Positions 32,540 through 44,599 of a DNA stretch of 64,000 nucleotides are shown one piece after another (position 1 is the first letter of the stretch; every line of letters begins with the position of its first letter). The translations under genes and the position numbers were made by a program. The notes below the pieces were generated by a model. That model saw only the letters and a program-made list of their open reading frames with translations. It ran no database searches and was not told where the DNA came from. Origin of the DNA: Mesostigma viride (taxonomy: Eukaryota; Streptophyta; Mesostigmatophyceae; Mesostigmatales; Mesostigmataceae); contig RPFO01000392.1 of assembly GCA_009746045.1 (NCBI GenBank), positions 2,773,681 to 2,837,680 of the forward strand. Reading direction: 5' to 3'.

Positions 32540-33843
32540 TCAATAGTCATCTTCTTCAGAACTGCTGTCCGAGGGGTTGCTTGCATCAACATCATCTTCT
32601 GATGACATAGTGTCATCCCCACTAGTGTCGCAATAGTTCACAGCTTTACGCTGCCTTCCACTGGCCCTCTTTGCCATAGGGACCTCCTCAATTACAACGG
32701 TGGGCTGGCTAGGTCCAGCATCTGTGGGAGCACCACGCTTGCGGCTGCGCCCTCGAGCAGGTGCCTTGCCAGCGCGGCGCACCACGTCGCCATCACCTAC
32801 GTCTGCCGCTGCCACCTTCTTCTTCTTCTTGGACCCCTTCTTCTTGCCTTTCTTCTTGCCACTAGGCGGTGGCATCGGCTCACCCTCCTCAATCACTTCA
32901 AACTGCGGCATGGTGGGGAAAGCTGCTGCCACGCTGTGATACACATGGTTACTGAGGGCAGATTGCGCCTGGTGTGCCATGCTCCATGGCAGTTTGGCAG
33001 GGATTACCACCATTTCGGGAGCATAGCATTCATCGACGACATACCCAACTGAGCTCACTGCACCTGGCAACACAAGGCACGACGACCTGGGGGCCTGTGC
33101 GCTGCTGATGACCACCAACCTCTCGTGGGGCAGGTGAGCGACATGAAGGCGATCAAAAAGCTCCACCTTCAACAACAGCTGCCATTCCCAGCCCCCTCGT
33201 GGGTACTCTAACCTGGCCTTCAGAATGTGTGTGATGAAACCAAAGTCTACACCGCCCGGGCCATGCACCGCAACTCCCGCATTCTTGTGCCGCTTTCCCT
33301 GGGATTGGTCCGCAGCCTCCGTGCGGTAGTTGAACCCGTGTATCCTGACTTTGTGGAAAGAATCCGCGTAGCGCTTCACGCCCCCACACGCCGCTACAAT
33401 GCCTTGCGGCACAAGCGGCGTCAGGTTTAATGATGCCCATGCAAGCACGTTGAACGTTGTGTCAGCACAGCGATCTCGCCTGCATTCAAACAAACGCACA
33501 CCGATAACCCAGCAAAGAGTATTATTATTAAGTATTGGTTATTAAAAAAAAAAACAGATACAACACAGGACGCTTTTACTGGCGGCAAGATCATGGCACC
33601 CGGATGGGTAAAACCAAACAAACTAGATATTAATTACTAGGGCTGGCTTTGTGACAGTAAAACATGATTGCATGGCTAATCCCAAGGCGCCTTTCAATAG
33701 GACTGAATTAAAATAACCAAAGCAGACGGCGTAAGTAGCATTTGCAAAAAACAAGGCTCACCAGTAGGCCTCGTCGCCATTCGCAGGGTCGCTGTAATCA
33801 GCCTTGGGAAGGGCATCTTCTACCAGCAAATCCCTTGCCGCGT
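32540..33843 (-). pseudogene. Tnp2-type transposase, C-terminal remnant
   Basis: Two exons remain. The upstream one (about 33764-33843) ends in ...GDEAYW at a GTGAGC donor. The next (33479-32540) starts after GAATGCAG and restores the W codon, matching the exon 5/exon 6 junction of the large element. The 313-codon exon has the DUF4216-like segment (RIHGFNYRTEAADQ...NAGVAVHG...FITHILKARLEY), a KKKGKKKGSKKKKK block and an acidic tail after ASGRQRKAVNY. The N-terminal and catalytic exons are missing. A 65-bp direct repeat (33453-33520 and 33842-33909) lies at the edge of the loss. Confidence 0.8.
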
Positions 33844-33916
33844 TGTGTCAGCACAGCGATCCCCCCTGCATCCAAACAAAGGCACACCGATAACCAAGCA
33901 AAGAGTATGCAAATGT

Positions 33917-34852
33917 GTAGCCTTGTTCATTGAAATTATGGCTGGCTTACGCAAAGAGCGACTGTAAGATGACCTATACAGTGGGGCCGGAAACAGCTTG
34001 CTTGATCAGGGCGTGTTTTTCGAGCTTCACTGGCCGGGAGTGTCTAGTGGTGAGAACCATTGCTGCGATCGCTTTCCCACCATTTACGAGGAAATACCCG
34101 CAAATGAAAAACCACTGAAACGGTCTAGCTAGTCAGTCATTACATTAGCCACATGCCATCATGCATGTTTCCAAACGTCCAAGAACTGCACACGGTGCAA
34201 ATGCCATTTGCAGTGCAAAAATCCAGAGGACACGACCTCATTGCTTCATATTTGTATGCAGAAGACTAAAAAAGTAACATGCATTAATGGCCCGCATGCA
34301 TAAAGGGCCTGAATTCTGATGCGGGCCCAACGGCAGCACCGCCAAAGCAGATAAGGGCCCGCAGTCTGATGCGGGCCCCACGGCACCACCGCCATAGCAG
34401 AGCTCGAAGGTCGTGGTGTGCGTGAAACGTACGTATGCCCTTTGTCGGTAGGTGCCGTTGGGGTCAAATTGGGTGCCGCCAAAATCGGGCCGACGCGTCA
34501 ATAGACTGAGGCCGTCGATGAGAGCCATCATGCGGCTTGGGGAACTTCAGCTAAGTTAACTTAACGCAAACCACTGGTCGCCCGCGTCGGGAACCGGCCC
34601 AACGGCTCTCCCGCAACAGAAAATTACGCGGCATACTGCATAAGTCGTCGGATTGTTACATTTCGACGGTCAAGATTTCATGATGAGGTTTGCGTTCAAT
34701 TTGCCGCAGTTTGCCGCCCAGAGAAAGTAGTCGTTGGACTCGTTGCCCACGATGAAACACAATCAAGCAAGCCGTTTCCGGCCCCACCGTGTAGGTCATG
34801 TAGTCGCTCTTCACGTCAGCCAGCCGTAATTTCAATGCACAAGGCTACACAT
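33917..34852. repeat. Inverted duplication inside the small CACTA
   Basis: About 95 bases at 33917-34012 (including GGCCGGAAACAGCTTGCTTG) recur inverted at 34761-34852 with scattered mismatches. Between them are GC-rich repeats with GATGCGGGCCC. No intact gene is seen at 33.9-35.3 kb. Confidence 0.65.
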
Positions 34853-35399
34853 TTCCATCTCCATTCATATTCATAATCCTGCACGACTCGAAAACGCGGA
34901 CAAGATAACGGCAGGCTCGAGCTACCATGGTCCGGATTCTCCCGATTTCTGGCCTGCGCTGGTTGTCTCCTTGATATTGGCAACTCTCTCCGGTAAGAGA
35001 TTTTCCGCAGTTTGGCTGTTTCGAAACGTTAATTAAGTGAGATGCCTTCGGATCAGGAGACTCACACAGCCGCGAAATCATGCCAAAGGTCATATGTTCG
35101 ATCCCTTGCTGGTAGCTTCTGAGCTTTCTTATTTTCTGTGTTCCGCGGAATCTCAGATTTGGGCCGCTAGCGTTTTCACGTTTGTTGCTTTCTGATCCGA
35201 CGACAACGTTGTGCCTTGCTCGTGTGACATCTGGCGCATGGTGTGATTCATGTGTATGGTGCTGCCTTGCCACATGGGGCCGCTTTGCCATAAGAGTGAG
35301 TGTTGGGTCATAAATCGTGTTCTACACATTTCACTGCATGGACCGTTAGGTGCTGGTGAGCTCTTCCTTGTAGAATGGTGATGTCTATGTCAAGGATCT

Positions 35400-35940
35400 G
35401 ATGTCTTTTTTTTCTCTTGCATATTGTGTCGCGGTTTGCTTGGATTCATGCAGGCACCACGAGAATGAAATGGGAGCGGTTGCCATGCAGTGTCAGTTGA
35501 TTTCCTTGTATGCCTCTTACTTGCAGGTAAACTGGACCGCCCAGGAGGAAGCTCGTGGTGGGAGGACTGACAGTGAGGATGGCAATGACGATACCCTGTC
35601 ATCGGCGTCGAGCGTTGCATCACCATCCAAGGTAAGCTGCACTGCTTTCAATCTAGGGGGAATTATAGGTGTCATTATTTTGGCATTTGAAGGTATAGAT
35701 GTTTATCTGCAAGGGCCTGTTTTTTTCCCCCGGCCTCTTGCATGCATGGATGTGTAGAATTGTATGTTGATGGAATTATGATTTGCCATACACATTTGCT
35801 GCATGGATTTTTAGGTGGTGCTGAGCTCAAGATCCTTGTAGAACGCTTACATCTATGTCAAGGATCTGATTTCTTTTCCCCTTGCGTATATTGTGTCGGT
35901 TTGCTTGATTTCTTGCAGGGACCACGAGAGTAAAATGCAA
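35400..35940 (+). pseudogene. Plus-strand spliced remnant in the small CACTA
   Basis: An exon at about 35528-35630 lies between a CTTGCAG acceptor and a GTAAGC donor and encodes an acidic, serine-rich stretch (TDSEDGNDDTLSSASS). A block ending in CAGGCACCACGAGA and one ending in CAGGGACCACGAGA (about 35450 and 35920) show a tandem duplication of the acceptor. The position, divergent from the transposase, matches that of the plus-strand gene of the large element, but sequence homology between them is not evident. Confidence 0.35.
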
Positions 35941-36919
35941 GCGGTTCCACTTTCAAGTCAGCATGTGACGCCCTGTCGACCGGCCCGCTTTGTTAGCTAG
36001 CTACCATATAGTATTTGATGATAGGCATTGAATGCGGAAGATGTCATAACGCCATAACAGACTGTGTTGAACAGGCATATTTGAATGCCGAAGATGTCAT
36101 AACGCCATAACAGACTGTGTTGAACAGGCATATTTGAATGCCGAAGATGTACATAACGCCATAACAGTGTTGAATAGTTGAATCAACGGGTTCTTTCAGC
36201 TGTAAACATTAAAATTATTCAAACATTTAATGAAAAAATCATTATTGTTCGTGCTGTTTTGAACAGCGGTTGTTACTGGCACTGCATGCATGTGTCTGCT
36301 GCCAGCATATTGTATTATGGCTGTGTTTCTCATCGCTGTGTTTTCTCGCTTTTCTCACTTTTCTCACGTCCTGATTTTCTCACTTTTCTCACGTCCTGAT
36401 TTTCTCACTTTTCTCACGTTTCACACCTCCCGTTTTTCTCACTTATCTCACGTCCTGTTTTTTGAGATTTTTCTCACGTTTTTCCCCTTTTTTCACCTTT
36501 TTGGGGCAATCTCACCCGGGTGAGATTGCCCTTTTCTCACCCATTCTCACCCATTTCTCACCCTATTTTCTCACTTTTCTCACCCATTCTCACCCATTTC
36601 TCACCCTTTTTCTCACCCATCTCACCCTTTTTCTCACCTTTTCTCACCCATTCTCAAAGCCGAGTTCCTAGTGAACAAAACAAAAAGAAGACAAAGAAAA
36701 AGAAAACAAAAGAACAACCATGACAATACCAGCCAGGTGGAGGGTCCGGCTGCCGCGAGGCAGTCCGAACAACCCCCCTCCCCTGTGCGCCAGCCGGTGG
36801 CGGAGCCGGTTCCCCTACGGGGCACCGACCAACCCTCTTCCCCGGCGGCTGCGACAGCAGCACCCACTGCTGGAGCAGCCATGGCGGCGGCAATGCGGCA
36901 GGAAAACAACCCCCCAGGA

Positions 36920-37370
36920 CACTAGGAAGGGGTCTGTGACATTTTGTGATATTTTTTTATAAAATATCACTTTTTTATAAAATATCACTATTTTTTATAA
37001 AATGTCACTTTTGTGACATTTTGTGATAAAAAAATGATAAAACGTGACAAAATGTGACAAAATGTGATAAAACTGTGACAAATTGTGATCGAGACATGTC
37101 ATGATTGTGACAAAACGTGACAAACGTGATAAAACCAGCATATTTTGTGATAAAGGCATTATCACAAAATGTCAAAGTGTCACAAAATGTCACAAACGCA
37201 CAGAAAAACAAAATGTGACAAGGTGATAAATCACAACCACTCAGGGGAAGTGATATATCACAAAAACACGCAAACATGCACCCAAAACGTGACAAAGTGA
37301 TAAATCACAACCACTCAGGGGAAGTGATATATCACAAAAACACTCAAACATGCACCCAAAATGCACCTTT
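36920..37370. repeat. CACTA left TIR and subterminal repeats
   Basis: After the TIR come many TGTGACAAAA and TGTGATAAAA units in both orientations. Two 74-bp tandem units follow at about 37215-37360 (AAATCACAACCACTCAGGGG). These are the likely binding sites for the element's own proteins. Confidence 0.8.
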
Positions 37371-37516
37371 TTATTAAATGAAATAAATAGTTTTCAATAA
37401 ATAGAGTTATGTACAATATATACATCATTCAAACGTGGTCCTCATCGTCACCACAGGCCTCATCAAAATCGGAAGCAACATGGCTACCAGCTTCACCACT
37501 GCCGTAGTCATTGTCG

Positions 37517-40500
37517 TCACCGACAGGCCTCATCAAAACTGGAATAAAAATGGCTACCAGCTTCACCGCTGCCGGAATCATGGTTTTCTGCATAGTTGAC
37601 AGCCTTGCGCCTCCTGCCACTCGTTCGAGTTGTCACCGGCACACCTGTTGCCTCAGGTGCCTTGCCAGGACACTTGCCTTTGGGGCGGGATGTTGTAGCC
37701 GGCCTCAAACTTGCTGCTTCCGCAGGTTTCTTGCCCTTCCCCTTGCCCTTTGCTGGTGGATCTGGCAGATCATACAACGGTATGTCTTTCCAATTCGTGC
37801 CAAGGCTGCGAAAAAGCTCATTGCTGACAGGGCCATCTGCAGATTGTGACAGGTGGCGAGGTAACTTGACATGCAACACAGCCATCTCTGAAGGATACGC
37901 AGGATCAACCACATACCCAACAGAGCTGATAGCCGTGGGAAAAACAATACTAGCGGAACGGGGTTCATCCCAGCTCTTGACTAAAGTGAGCCTCTCAGCA
38001 GGAAAGTGTCGAACATTCTGGAAAAACTCCACTCTAAACAAAAGCTGCCTGTCCCAGTGAGCTAGTGGCCTCCGAAGTTTGCAATTCAGTATATGTGTCA
38101 CAATGCCATACCGGACAATGCCTCCCTGCCCATGGTAGGCCACACCTGCATTGCGGGTCTTTCTGCACCTCTTGTCCATGTCCTCCGTTCGGAACTTCAT
38201 TCCATACAGCTGCACCATGTCGTGTTCATCTGCACGGTGCTCAATTCCAGCTTCAGCAACTTTGATCAGATCTGGTACAAAGGGCCGTTGGTTTTGGGCG
38301 ATCCACCTCTTCAGCCAATCGGCTTGATCCAGAATGCAGTACTGCCTCCTGCACACAAGCATCATCCCAAGCACCGATCGACCAACATTCATGCACATTT
38401 TGTGCCAAGGTTAGACAAAATATTTATACATATATATTCATTGAGAATGATAGATTACGGAGGTGAGATAGGCATGCAACATAAGGAAAAACCCGATAAC
38501 TGGGAGAATAACCCTGAAGAAATTAATAGTAATCTGACACAGACATCCAAGGATCACGCCAGCGGCACAAGGTACAACTAACTAGACATCACAAAACTAC
38601 ACGCAGCAACAGCGCTGCCGGCCCACCATGCAGGCCTGGAAGGGATCTAGACCGCATGGGTCGCGACAAAGTCGGCCCGGGTGCGGCGGAATAACACATC
38701 AGCCACGGTGCGAGTGAGGGCGAGTGACAGGCGCTGCCGCCAATACGAGGACCACGTGCGGGCCGACCACGGGGCGGTCTGACCCTCGAGGTCGAGGCGG
38801 TCTTCACGGCGCTGGCAGCACTCGTGGAAAAACTCCGCTGTCTTGGGGCCCATGGCCCCGAACTCCTCAAGGACAAAGGGGATGACCCGGTGGGGCCCCA
38901 CATTGCCGTAGGAGGCAAACTTGTCGCGCTCAGCCACAGTGGCAGCAGCGCCGGCATCCACAGCCGCCCGGAGGATGTGGCGACCGGAAAGCGGCCGAGC
39001 CACGGAGACATCGATGAGCAGGTGGCAACCCTGCCCGTCGTAGTCAAGCACGGTAATGTCGGGGCGGTGGTTGGGTGAGTAGAGGGCGGCCCCATCCGCG
39101 TCCTCGCACTTGATGGTGGAGTGGGGAAAGACCGACCGAACCATGGCACACACCACCCGGAGGAGAGCGGTATGGAGATAGAGGAACCAGTTCTGGTTCT
39201 GCTGGCCACCCATGCACGCGATGTAGTGCGTCCCAGTAGTATCCAGAGCAAGCCCGCAGCTGCCGCAGGACGCACCCGCCGTGATGAGAGGTTGCGGGGC
39301 AAAGAGCTGGTGGCGGAGAGCGATGGCGTAAAGGGCCGGAACCAGCGTGAACAAAGGGCTCATGGGAGGGCGCGCAGGAATGCGGACCCCACGCTCCCCT
39401 CAAGGGAAACGGAGTGAAGCCAAGCCTTCCCCTGATCGTTCAAGCTCGCGTGCAGACCCATCCAGTCGGCACAGTGTAGTATACCCGCGTAGGTCTTTTG
39501 TTGTTTTTCATGAACGCAGGCAGGGAAGACACTAGGACTGACGACAGTAGACACGCCGGGCGTGCCCCGGGGCAGGCGACGGTGGACGGCCTGAGCGGGG
39601 CGGACGAGGTCGCAAGCCTGCTGGATCCCGAGGTAAGAATCCTGCACAGCCTGCACAAAGGGGAAGGGGGATGGGGTGACCAAGTCGGGAATGGCGCTGA
39701 CGGCGCTGGGGACCAACCGGCGGATCTCCGCCCAGGCTTGAGCAACAGAGCCAAGGAAGGCGGCGGGGGCGAGGCGGGCGGCGCGGGTGAGCCCACACCC
39801 GCCCATGCGGCAGGGGAGGGTGGCCAAGCGCATGGAGTGAGCTGGCAGGCTAGGGCCGGGGAGGAGCACCTGCAAGGCGGCCTGAATGCGCTCGTCATGG
39901 CCTTCCGCGGCAAGCCGCACCAAGTGGGGGGGAGCGCCACGGAGCCAGTGAACCACCCGCGGGTGGGCGCAAAACCACAGGAGGAGCCCTTTGATGTGGG
40001 GGTCCTTGAGGCGCGCCCAAGTCTCGAGGACATGGGTGCGCTGTTCCACGGTGGCCCGGAGCTCCTCTTCGACGTAGTCAGGGTCACCCACAGGGACGCC
40101 TAGGCACGAGAAACCACGCGCCCGCGCCAATGCCCCCGGGATAGCCGCGGGGAAGCCAGAGCAGTCCCCCTGGGGCGAAAAGACTGCACACTTGGGGAGG
40201 GTGAGCCGAAGGTTGATGGCCGCCATGGCCACTTCAAGGGCAGCCAGGGCGGCAACCACAGCGTCGGCCGGGCCAAGGGCATGGATATCGTCCATATAGG
40301 CGAGGAGCACGACATCCGGGTGCGCAGCGTGGACACCTATATATGCACCACCAGCAAAATAGTTACTCATACCCGGAAGCCAAAAAAAAAAAAGGCCGAA
40401 AGCGAGGAAGGTTTAGACTGAAACAACATTGGAGCAAACAAAGTGTTGCATATACTTCAAGGTAAAAGACACACATTGCCAATTCAGACAAGACACACAT

Positions 40501-43500
40501 TTATAAAGAGGGACTCCATGTCAAGAAAAGAAGCTCACCAGAAAGCCTCATCATAGCCCTCGTTCTTTTCAGGATAGGTGGCATGCTTTAGCGCGTACTC
40601 CATGAGCAACGCACGCACTTGAGCTCGCTCCTCTCCAGAAAGTTTGTAATTGCGTTCCCGGACAATCTTGCCCAGCTGGACTTCCTTTGAAGGGTCTCTG
40701 CTCAGCAAATCCCAGACAAAATACTTGTCTTTCACCTGCATGCATGCCGGAATATTAAGTACACATTCAGGCACCATTAACATTTTAAGGCACAATGTTA
40801 GTGGCACCTTAACCTTATAAAACCATACATACAACTCATCTGTGCAAGGCTATGATTCGCTCTTCAAAAAATAGTTTGCATACATGCAATAAACGATTGC
40901 AGGGTGTGAACAGGCATGCATATGTCATGTACATAATCACTTCGGACAATGTGTGAGAAACTACACGCATTTCAGTTGCCATACAGGACTAGAAAACAAA
41001 TGGTGGTGTACTTAACTTTCAGGGATGATGATAACGAATGGACTGATGGAAATGATCGCTGGTAAAGTGTTTGAGACGAAAAAAAAGATCCAATAATAAT
41101 GCACTTACCTGCGTTTTTTCGTGTACAAAATAGCTGGCGATGCGGAGCAACTCCTTGTCGAGGAATGACTCCGCCATCGAGTGCTCGACATTGACGTTCG
41201 AGAGCCGGGCATTTGTGACTTCACGCATGGTCCTCTCACCCCATGCCATTGTTCGCGTCTCAGGCAGGCCAAGCAACTCTATCTGCTTAGCCAAGTGAAG
41301 GGCTGCATGCATAGACCGAGGCATCTCAGTTGCTGGTATGACCCTCTCCATGGCGACCACAGCCTTGGTCATAAGCTTGCCAACCTGCTCCAGCTCTGAC
41401 TGTTTCAAAGCTCTACTTGATAAAATGCAATCCCACGCCGCTGACAGCATCAAGAACGCCGCGCGCGCGTGAGGGTGAAGCCTGCCTCGAAGAGCTACAG
41501 GCAAACACTTGCACAAATAGAGGTTCTTGTCGCGTGTCTTCAACCCAGCACCCTTCGCCGTGCAAAGCAGGCCTACAGGAAGCCCACTAAAGTACTCCGG
41601 CAGGCTTCCTTCCGACATTGCCTTGTCAGCTTCTGCTTTTTTCAAGCATGTTGCCAAGAGGAGACGACGTCCACACCAAGTGTTAACAACACGAAAATAC
41701 TTGTTAGAGGAGTGAAAACCTGAGCCCAACAAAACACAATATAAAATGGCTAGGAAGTAGCATCGCTTGCAGACAGTAGTAACGCATAACAGTGAGTCTA
41801 CCATGTAAGGCATATTGCGAATGGATACATAGGCAGATGCACTTACCAAGGCACGCTGCCTTCTCAGCCGTCGTGAATTGTCCCATTGGGTGCCGTCCTC
41901 GTTTTCTTGTAGTCTTCCCTTTCCCCTTTGCCTTGGTGGTTGCTTTAGCGGCCTCTTCAACCCACAACTCCGGGTTAAGGCCCTTCTCCTCCAATCTTGC
42001 CCGCACGGCACGGGTGTAAGCCTTCCCTGCATATACATAATGCGGCGATCCGCAAGTACACGAAAACTTCTGGTTACTAACACACATTGTATGCATGTCA
42101 TTGCAGAAAATGCATGGTATGCATGGTATACTGTAACTATGAAGTACGCAACTAAAAAAAGAAACGACGCTAACAAATATCATGGCCCCCATGCTTACCA
42201 GAGGTTGAGGTCTCAATCCGCAGCAGCATATTCGAGCACAGATGAAACTCATCAATGGCGTGCCGTATCAGCAGCTCCGCCCAGTATGGCAGGCGGAAAA
42301 AGGGCTCCGGTTCACGTTTCAATGTTCCGCAGTAATCAAAATATTCTTTAAAACTCATGGGGGCAGGTGGCGGCCCCGCACTGGCTGGACGGCAAGGGTC
42401 CGTTGCATCCAGCATGCGCTCACTGCCCAAAAAGGCAATTTTGCCTGATGAAATAACCTCCCCCTCCCAGTTTGGGCCGCACACCATACACCCAACCTTT
42501 CCTGTGTCGGGTATGTTTAAACACTTTGCATACGCCGGATAGTCATGGATGATAAGAGATAGAATGGCGTGCACCTTGACAGGCTTATACACACCATCAT
42601 CCTCATCCAGGATATCACAAGCATAGATACCATCCCATAGCGCAAGAAACTCCTCCACTATCAGATCAAGAAACGCATGCATATTCTTTGGCGCCTGCCG
42701 ATGGGAGGCTCCAACAAGTAGGATCATCGGCGAAAAATACTGGCTGATGAACGCCCACTCAGGCAGATTGTAACAACACAAAAAAGCCGGCCAAGAACTG
42801 TGCGTGTCCATGAAAGAGCGTGGACATACGCCGTCAAAACACAGTGCCCAGATTGTATTGCGGGGGTTCTCTCTGAAATGGGGATATTTCTCCTTGATGT
42901 ACTGTACTGCCTTGCAGTCTGCACACATGCAAACATAAACGGAACGCAAGGCAAGACATGGCATCCACAATCAGGCCGAGCACAAGCATAATTTTCTCAC
43001 CAACAGCGGCATTCCAGTGAGAGGAGAGGGGAAAAGCGAGAGGCGAACAGGGAGGCCGGAGAAAGAACTCCGTGCAGAATTTCAGGGAAATAGCCTTCAT
43101 GCATACCTATATATCGAACAAAAACTAGAATTCGAAAAGGGGAAGGCATGTACATGGCAAATCAGTTACTCACCCTTGATGCCGTGGACCACCCGATCCG
43201 GTCCATCCGGCTGTTTATTTTCGGTATTGTTCGCATAACGAAGTGCCTCGGACATTGCGCGGATCCGCAGCCAGCCCCGGATCCGGTCTCGCAAAGGAAA
43301 AAAACGGACTTGACGATGGGGCTTTGAAGTCTTGACAGTTTCCCCATTTTCGTCTGGATAAGTTTCATATCTGTATTCGTTACATTTTGGGCACCATAAG
43401 GTGGTCTTGTCTTTGTATATATAACTCTCGCATTTGCACACGTCAAATACTTTGTACGTTAGGCCCAGCGCCTTAAGAATCTCCTTTGCTTTATCCACTG

Positions 43501-43798
43501 ACCCAGGAAGCTTGTGGCCCTTCGGGAGACCATCCCCAATAATCTTGAATACCTCATTTGCAGCGGCCTTAGAGCAGCCGTTGAAGCCTAGTGTTGACAG
43601 CAATTTAATGGTAAATAATACTGCGCTCTCCTCACTTCCCTCACACAACGGGGTTTCAATCCCTAAATCTCTCACCGCCTGATCAAATCTTCTCGCAAAC
43701 TGTACTGCTTCGGCCTTTTTTGCTTTATCGTCACCATTCCTGTGTACATCCTCAGAGGATTCCTCGCACATGAAGTCATCTAACGACAGATCAGCCAT
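37517..43798 (-). CDS. tnp2: CACTA Tnp2-type DDE transposase, six exons
   Basis: Exons on the minus strand are 43798-43174, 42918-42199, 42026-41847, 41719-41109, 40735-40539 and 38348-37517. All introns have GT-AG ends and the joined length is 3,165 bases, exactly 1,055 codons including the stop. Exon 1 carries the N-terminal Tnp2 zinc-like region (KALGLTYKVFDVCKCESYIY, CPKCNEYRY, then RFFPLRDRIRGWL). Exon 2 carries the core (FDGVCPRSF, SWPAFLCCYNLPEW, LSLIIHDYPAYAKC, CMVC), with aspartates in the expected catalytic context. Exon 4 matches the downstream transposase domain. Exon 6 has the DUF4216-like segment (LYGMKFRTEDMD, NAGVAYHG, YGIVTHILNCKL) and a basic end with SGRRRKAVNY. The protein cuts and joins element ends in the nucleus. 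Start ATG 43798 is chosen; another in-frame ATG at 43816 is possible. Confidence 0.92.
38589..40370 (-). mobile_element. RLE-type retroelement fragment in tnp2 intron 5
   Basis: On the minus strand the fragment starts just before the RT active site (LLAYMDDIHALGP; YMDD at 40287-40298). It continues through the RT thumb to 39360, then a frame change at an ATGA overlap, then the CCHC knuckle (CGSCGLALDTTGTHYIAC) and endonuclease (RPDITVLD, LIDVSVARP), ending near 38647. It is the same family as 16670-17752 and longer at its 5' end. The N-terminal DNA-binding and RT fingers are absent. No clear target duplication was found. Its place in an intron leaves the transposase exons intact. Confidence 0.82.
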
Positions 43799-44599
43799 TT
43801 TCAAGTTCCACCCCAACGTGGGGCCTCATCCGACGGGGTACCCGCATACCAACGCTGGTATGCGGGCCACCCCTGTTTACGCCATAGCCGGAAGATGTCG
43901 GTGGTCACCGCCCATTTCTTTCTGCCTACTACTTCACGGCCTGCATATCAACGCTGGTCAACCCCCTTTCAAGGCACGAATACCCGGCAGTTGTGCTCAC
44001 TGCCCACTTTAGACTGCCCACTTCAGGGCCCGCACAGCAATGCTGGTATGCGGCGGGTCCCCATGCTCCACCATAGATGGCGGCTGTGCTCACTTTGCTC
44101 GAGCACTAACGAAATAAATCAGTCGCAAAACGAGTTTCAAGCGAACACTTGGAAATTTGCGGGCCTGCCGGAAAATGTGCCTTGCTGACGAAACAAATCA
44201 CATGTCAGGATACACGCGCCCAGCCAAAACTATCGCGCCATCCGATTTTTCCGGGTACATCCGATGTTAACATACAAACAAAAGAATCCAGGGTGGCATC
44301 TGGTGCACAAATCACTTGACAGGAGGCACGCACTCTGCTATTGCCGTCTTCCAGATCCGATTTTCTGCAGAAAGTGGAATCCAGGGTTCAACTGGTTAAC
44401 TTGGCTCAGCTTTATTGCTAACCAGGGTTCCAATATGACAAGTATTTAATCCTAGATTAAATTTTCTGACGGATTGAATTTGCCGGTTGAGTACACCTAA
44501 ACTTGGTGGTCGACAGGCCACGTGGCAAGATGTGACGTCTGACAAACGCTTGGCTTCCTCGTAACAAGATTCCTGCCACGCAATGACGTAAACCACGGT
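43799..44599. promoter_or_regulatory. Divergent promoter region of the large CACTA
   Basis: The 0.8 kb between the two oppositely transcribed genes contains a perfect inverted repeat, CCCGCATACCA/TGGTATGCGGG with a 4-base loop (43841-43866). Two looser copies lie near 43938 (GCATATCAACGCTGGT) and 44027 (GCAATGCTGGTATGCGG). Three related palindromic sites in a shared promoter suggest an operator for one of the element's proteins. No clear TATA box is assigned. Confidence 0.45.

Larger units (their letters stand above)
32041..36673 (-). mobile_element. 4.6-kb defective CACTA (EnSpm) transposon
   Basis: The ends are CACTAGGAACTC and its inverse, with AA duplicated on each side (32039-32040, 36674-36675). 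The empty site is seen at about 57508-57514. Subterminal zones are packed with GTGAGAAA-type repeats on the left and TTTCTCAC on the right, the usual transposase-binding arrangement of CACTA elements. Inside are a C-terminal transposase remnant (minus strand), a plus-strand spliced remnant at about 35.4-35.9 kb, and three 55-bp tandem units at about 36030-36165. No DDE catalytic region remains, so it would need a transposase in trans. Confidence 0.92.

Noticed and set aside
36671-36925. Separate small gene between the two CACTA elements
   Set aside because: It is the gag leader of copia copy 1, continuous with 51698 once the CACTA is removed, as copy 2 shows.
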